The position numbers and the translations under genes were made by a program. Positions 38,041 through 39,620 of a DNA stretch of 39,620 bases are shown here, one piece after another. The notes beneath the pieces are model-generated. The model saw nothing but the letters and a program-made list of their open reading frames with translations, had not been told where the DNA came from and made no database searches. Origin of the DNA: a virus; IMG/VR virus record IMGVR_UViG_3300009080_000978, positions 1 through 39,620 of that record. The stretch is one strand, 5' to 3'. Position 1 is the first letter of the stretch; the number at the start of each line of letters is the position of its first letter.

Positions 38041-39620
38041 CTATATGACCTCAAATTGGGATAGATAATCCTCAATCTTTTCTTTACTGGGTTTATATTG
38101 TATCACGTTTTTAGAATTATCTTCAAGTGGATCTTTTGGCCTATCCCTGAAAGTGTGAATCTCTACTTCCTGGTTAACGTTTTTGGGAGTATGAGAGATT
38201 GCTCCAAAGACTGCACCACACACCGCATCTGCAAGGTCCTTAGATAGCTTTCTGGGGTGGTCCACACGGTTCTGCTTTACAATCTTAAGCTCTGTTAGCT
38301 CCTCAAACAGTAGCTCAATTGCTGGCATAGCTAGACGCTCTTCGTAAACAAGCATAGCCATATCTTCGTAGTGCTTCTTGGCGACCGATACCGTTTCAGT
38401 TCTCATTCCCACAGCCTTTAGCTCATTCTGAATATCGAATGACTGCCAGCGGTCGAAGGATACCATTCCGACGTTAAATCCTTGGCGACGTAAATTCTGA
38501 ATCCACTGCTTAACTTCTGAAAGGTTAACTGGCCCCTCAACCCTTGGCTCCCAGTATACTACGGCATCTACGACTACCATTGGCACTACCTGCTCATAGT
38601 CTTTCATTACCTGAACAGATACCCACTTCTCTACGTGGGCAATTGCTACGGCACACTTGTCATGCTTCTGAGCAAGGTCTGCGTGGACATAGTAAACTTT
38701 GTCTGGATCTGGTTTGAATGTTTCGTCGAACCTCTTAGAGCTATCAATAGGATTTCTTACTGTCATACACGCTCTTACCTTGTCACGCTGCTTAAAGAAT
38801 GCATCAGATGCGAAGGTTGGCACACAGGCAAAGCGTTGCATAGCATCGCCCATATCTGTATAGAATGCTAGCTTAAAGTCATCAACCTTTCTTGTAGGGT
38901 TGACAATCCAGGTTGGCCTCTTTAGTGCAAACACTCCTGGATACTTATAGTTTACGATAGTATCTTCATCCCAGCTAATTTCCAGACTGTTACCATCTGC
39001 ATCCTCTGGTAGGTCTGGATTCATAACAAACTTATGAGTCTTGGTTATCACCTCTTTGTCTGCAATAACATCGTCATACCGCTGAGAAATAAAGTCGCCA
39101 GGGAAACGTGGGAATGATAGCAATGCAACCTTGCCGAGATCTGGGAAACGAGAATCTACAGAGGCACGGAAAGCTTTGTAGATGTTATCTGCTGTTTTGC
39201 CCTGGTCATTACCAGTGCCAACCTCCTGAGCAAATCCAGAAATCTCGTCTAGAACTGCTAGTATAAGGTTTAGACCCTCGTGAGATTCTCGCTCTGAGTG
39301 ACCAGAGTATACTGTGATAGCGTGATCAAACTCAATGCTGTCTGCCTTGGCATAATACTTGCCTGCAAACCATGGAGACCTTTCAATCTTGGACTTGAAG
39401 CCCTTAAAGAAAACGTTCTTTGCCTGCTGTGCGTTGATAGCAACGTTGATGATATCAATGGCGTCACCAGAAGGCTTTCCGAAGTATCTCGCTGGGTCTT
39501 TAAGGCATAGCAGCTTGTATACGATGTAGCTACATGCTACAGTAGATGTAAAGTCTTTACCACTACCCTTGCCAAGCTGCAAAATTACTTCATTCTTAGT
39601 ATACTTCTTGTAGTACTTGG
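38041..39620 (-). CDS. Terminase large subunit (partial at the right edge)
   Basis: The first ~12 residues visible end in EVILQLGKGSGKD, the Walker A loop of the packaging ATPase, and LNLILAVLDEISG is Walker B. The nuclease half has YYVHADLAQKHDKCAVAIAH (metal Asp), VGMVSFDRWQSFDIQNEL, and KDLADAVCGAVFGAI (late Asp), as in terminase large subunits. The protein packages DNA through the portal and cuts it. The frame runs off the window edge, so the N-terminus is missing; the TTG inside the Walker region is not a start. Confidence 0.95.
   Translation of the reverse strand, partial: KYYKKYTKNEVILQLGKGSGKDFTSTVACSYIVYKLLCLKDPARYFGKPSGDAIDIINVAINAQQAKNVFFKGFKSKIERSPWFAGKYYAKADSIEFDHAITVYSGHSERESHEGLNLILAVLDEISGFAQEVGTGNDQGKTADNIYKAFRASVDSRFPDLGKVALLSFPRFPGDFISQRYDDVIADKEVITKTHKFVMNPDLPEDADGNSLEISWDEDTIVNYKYPGVFALKRPTWIVNPTRKVDDFKLAFYTDMGDAMQRFACVPTFASDAFFKQRDKVRACMTVRNPIDSSKRFDETFKPDPDKVYYVHADLAQKHDKCAVAIAHVEKWVSVQVMKDYEQVVPMVVVDAVVYWEPRVEGPVNLSEVKQWIQNLRRQGFNVGMVSFDRWQSFDIQNELKAVGMRTETVSVAKKHYEDMAMLVYEERLAMPAIELLFEELTELKIVKQNRVDHPRKLSKDLADAVCGAVFGAISHTPKNVNQEVEIHTFRDRPKDPLEDNSKNVIQYKPSKEKIEDYLSQFEVI

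Overview
This window is a piece of a tailed-phage genome that most likely infects an actinobacterium. The phage call rests on a terminase large subunit running off the right edge, an M23-LysM lysin, several holin-like membrane proteins, tRNA genes and very tight gene packing. The host call rests on a WhiB-type iron-sulfur regulator, a DUF7455-like CxxC protein, NrdH/NrdI/NrdE/NrdF genes, and many genes whose promoter lies only 6-7 nt from the start codon (leaderless mRNAs, common in Actinobacteria). The sequence is AT-rich by eye, which would fit a low-GC aquatic actinobacterial host; that last point is inference.

Layout. 1-132 is the end of a rightward gene. 133-944 is gene-poor (one small rightward gene, hairpins, a repeated ATTAAGAA word). 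945-2851 is a nest of tiny genes of 36-88 codons on both strands, several zinc-ribbon-like. 2802-7041 holds two GT60-like glycosyltransferases, a Cys-nucleophile hydrolase, a 2OG-Fe(II) oxygenase, ThyX and a nucleotide-metabolism protein. 7031-9066 encodes a sugar-nucleotide epimerase/decarboxylase and a UDP-sugar dehydrogenase whose only possible start appears to be AUU. 9068-11349 has NrdH, a 2OG oxygenase, a conserved phage head-region-type protein and small membrane proteins. 11362-15086 is a compact kinase / nucleotidyltransferase / PIG-L deacetylase / carbamoyltransferase cassette. 15131-15923 is a rightward island (HNH protein plus 2OG oxygenase). 15920-17039 is a GT61 glycosyltransferase preceded by a structured RNA with its own promoter. 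17044-22301 is a long leftward run: Hsp20, holin-like proteins, WhiB, SNase-like nuclease, zinc ribbons and the lysin. 22333-30064 holds a second carbamoyltransferase with a 28-residue peptide, two more 2OG oxygenases, two SGNH-like proteins, another glycosyltransferase and three related proteins of unknown function. 30068-30304 has tRNA-Thr, tRNA-Asp and tRNA-Asn. 30316-34452 encodes an exported metalloprotease lipoprotein, a sixth 2OG oxygenase, two holin-like proteins and a secreted fibronectin/coiled-coil protein. 34562-39620 is nrdF, nrdE, nrdI and the terminase.

How the genes fit together. NrdI/NrdE/NrdF/NrdH, ThyX and the DUF1599-like protein form a dNTP-supply module. Four glycosyltransferases, two sugar-nucleotide enzymes, a kinase plus nucleotidyltransferase, a deacetylase, two carbamoyltransferases, two SGNH proteins, one alpha/beta hydrolase and six 2OG oxygenases form an unusually large decoration toolkit, probably acting on a virion glycan, a host envelope glycan or possibly DNA; the sequence does not say which.

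Two translation modes alternate. First genes of transcription units mostly lack a leader and start 6-7 nt after an extended -10 box, whereas internal genes use Shine-Dalgarno sites or ATGA-type overlaps. Three unusual signals deserve attention: the ~85-nt structured RNA at 16941-17024, the apparent AUU start at 9066, and an ATG placed 4 nt beyond the tRNA-Thr 3' end.
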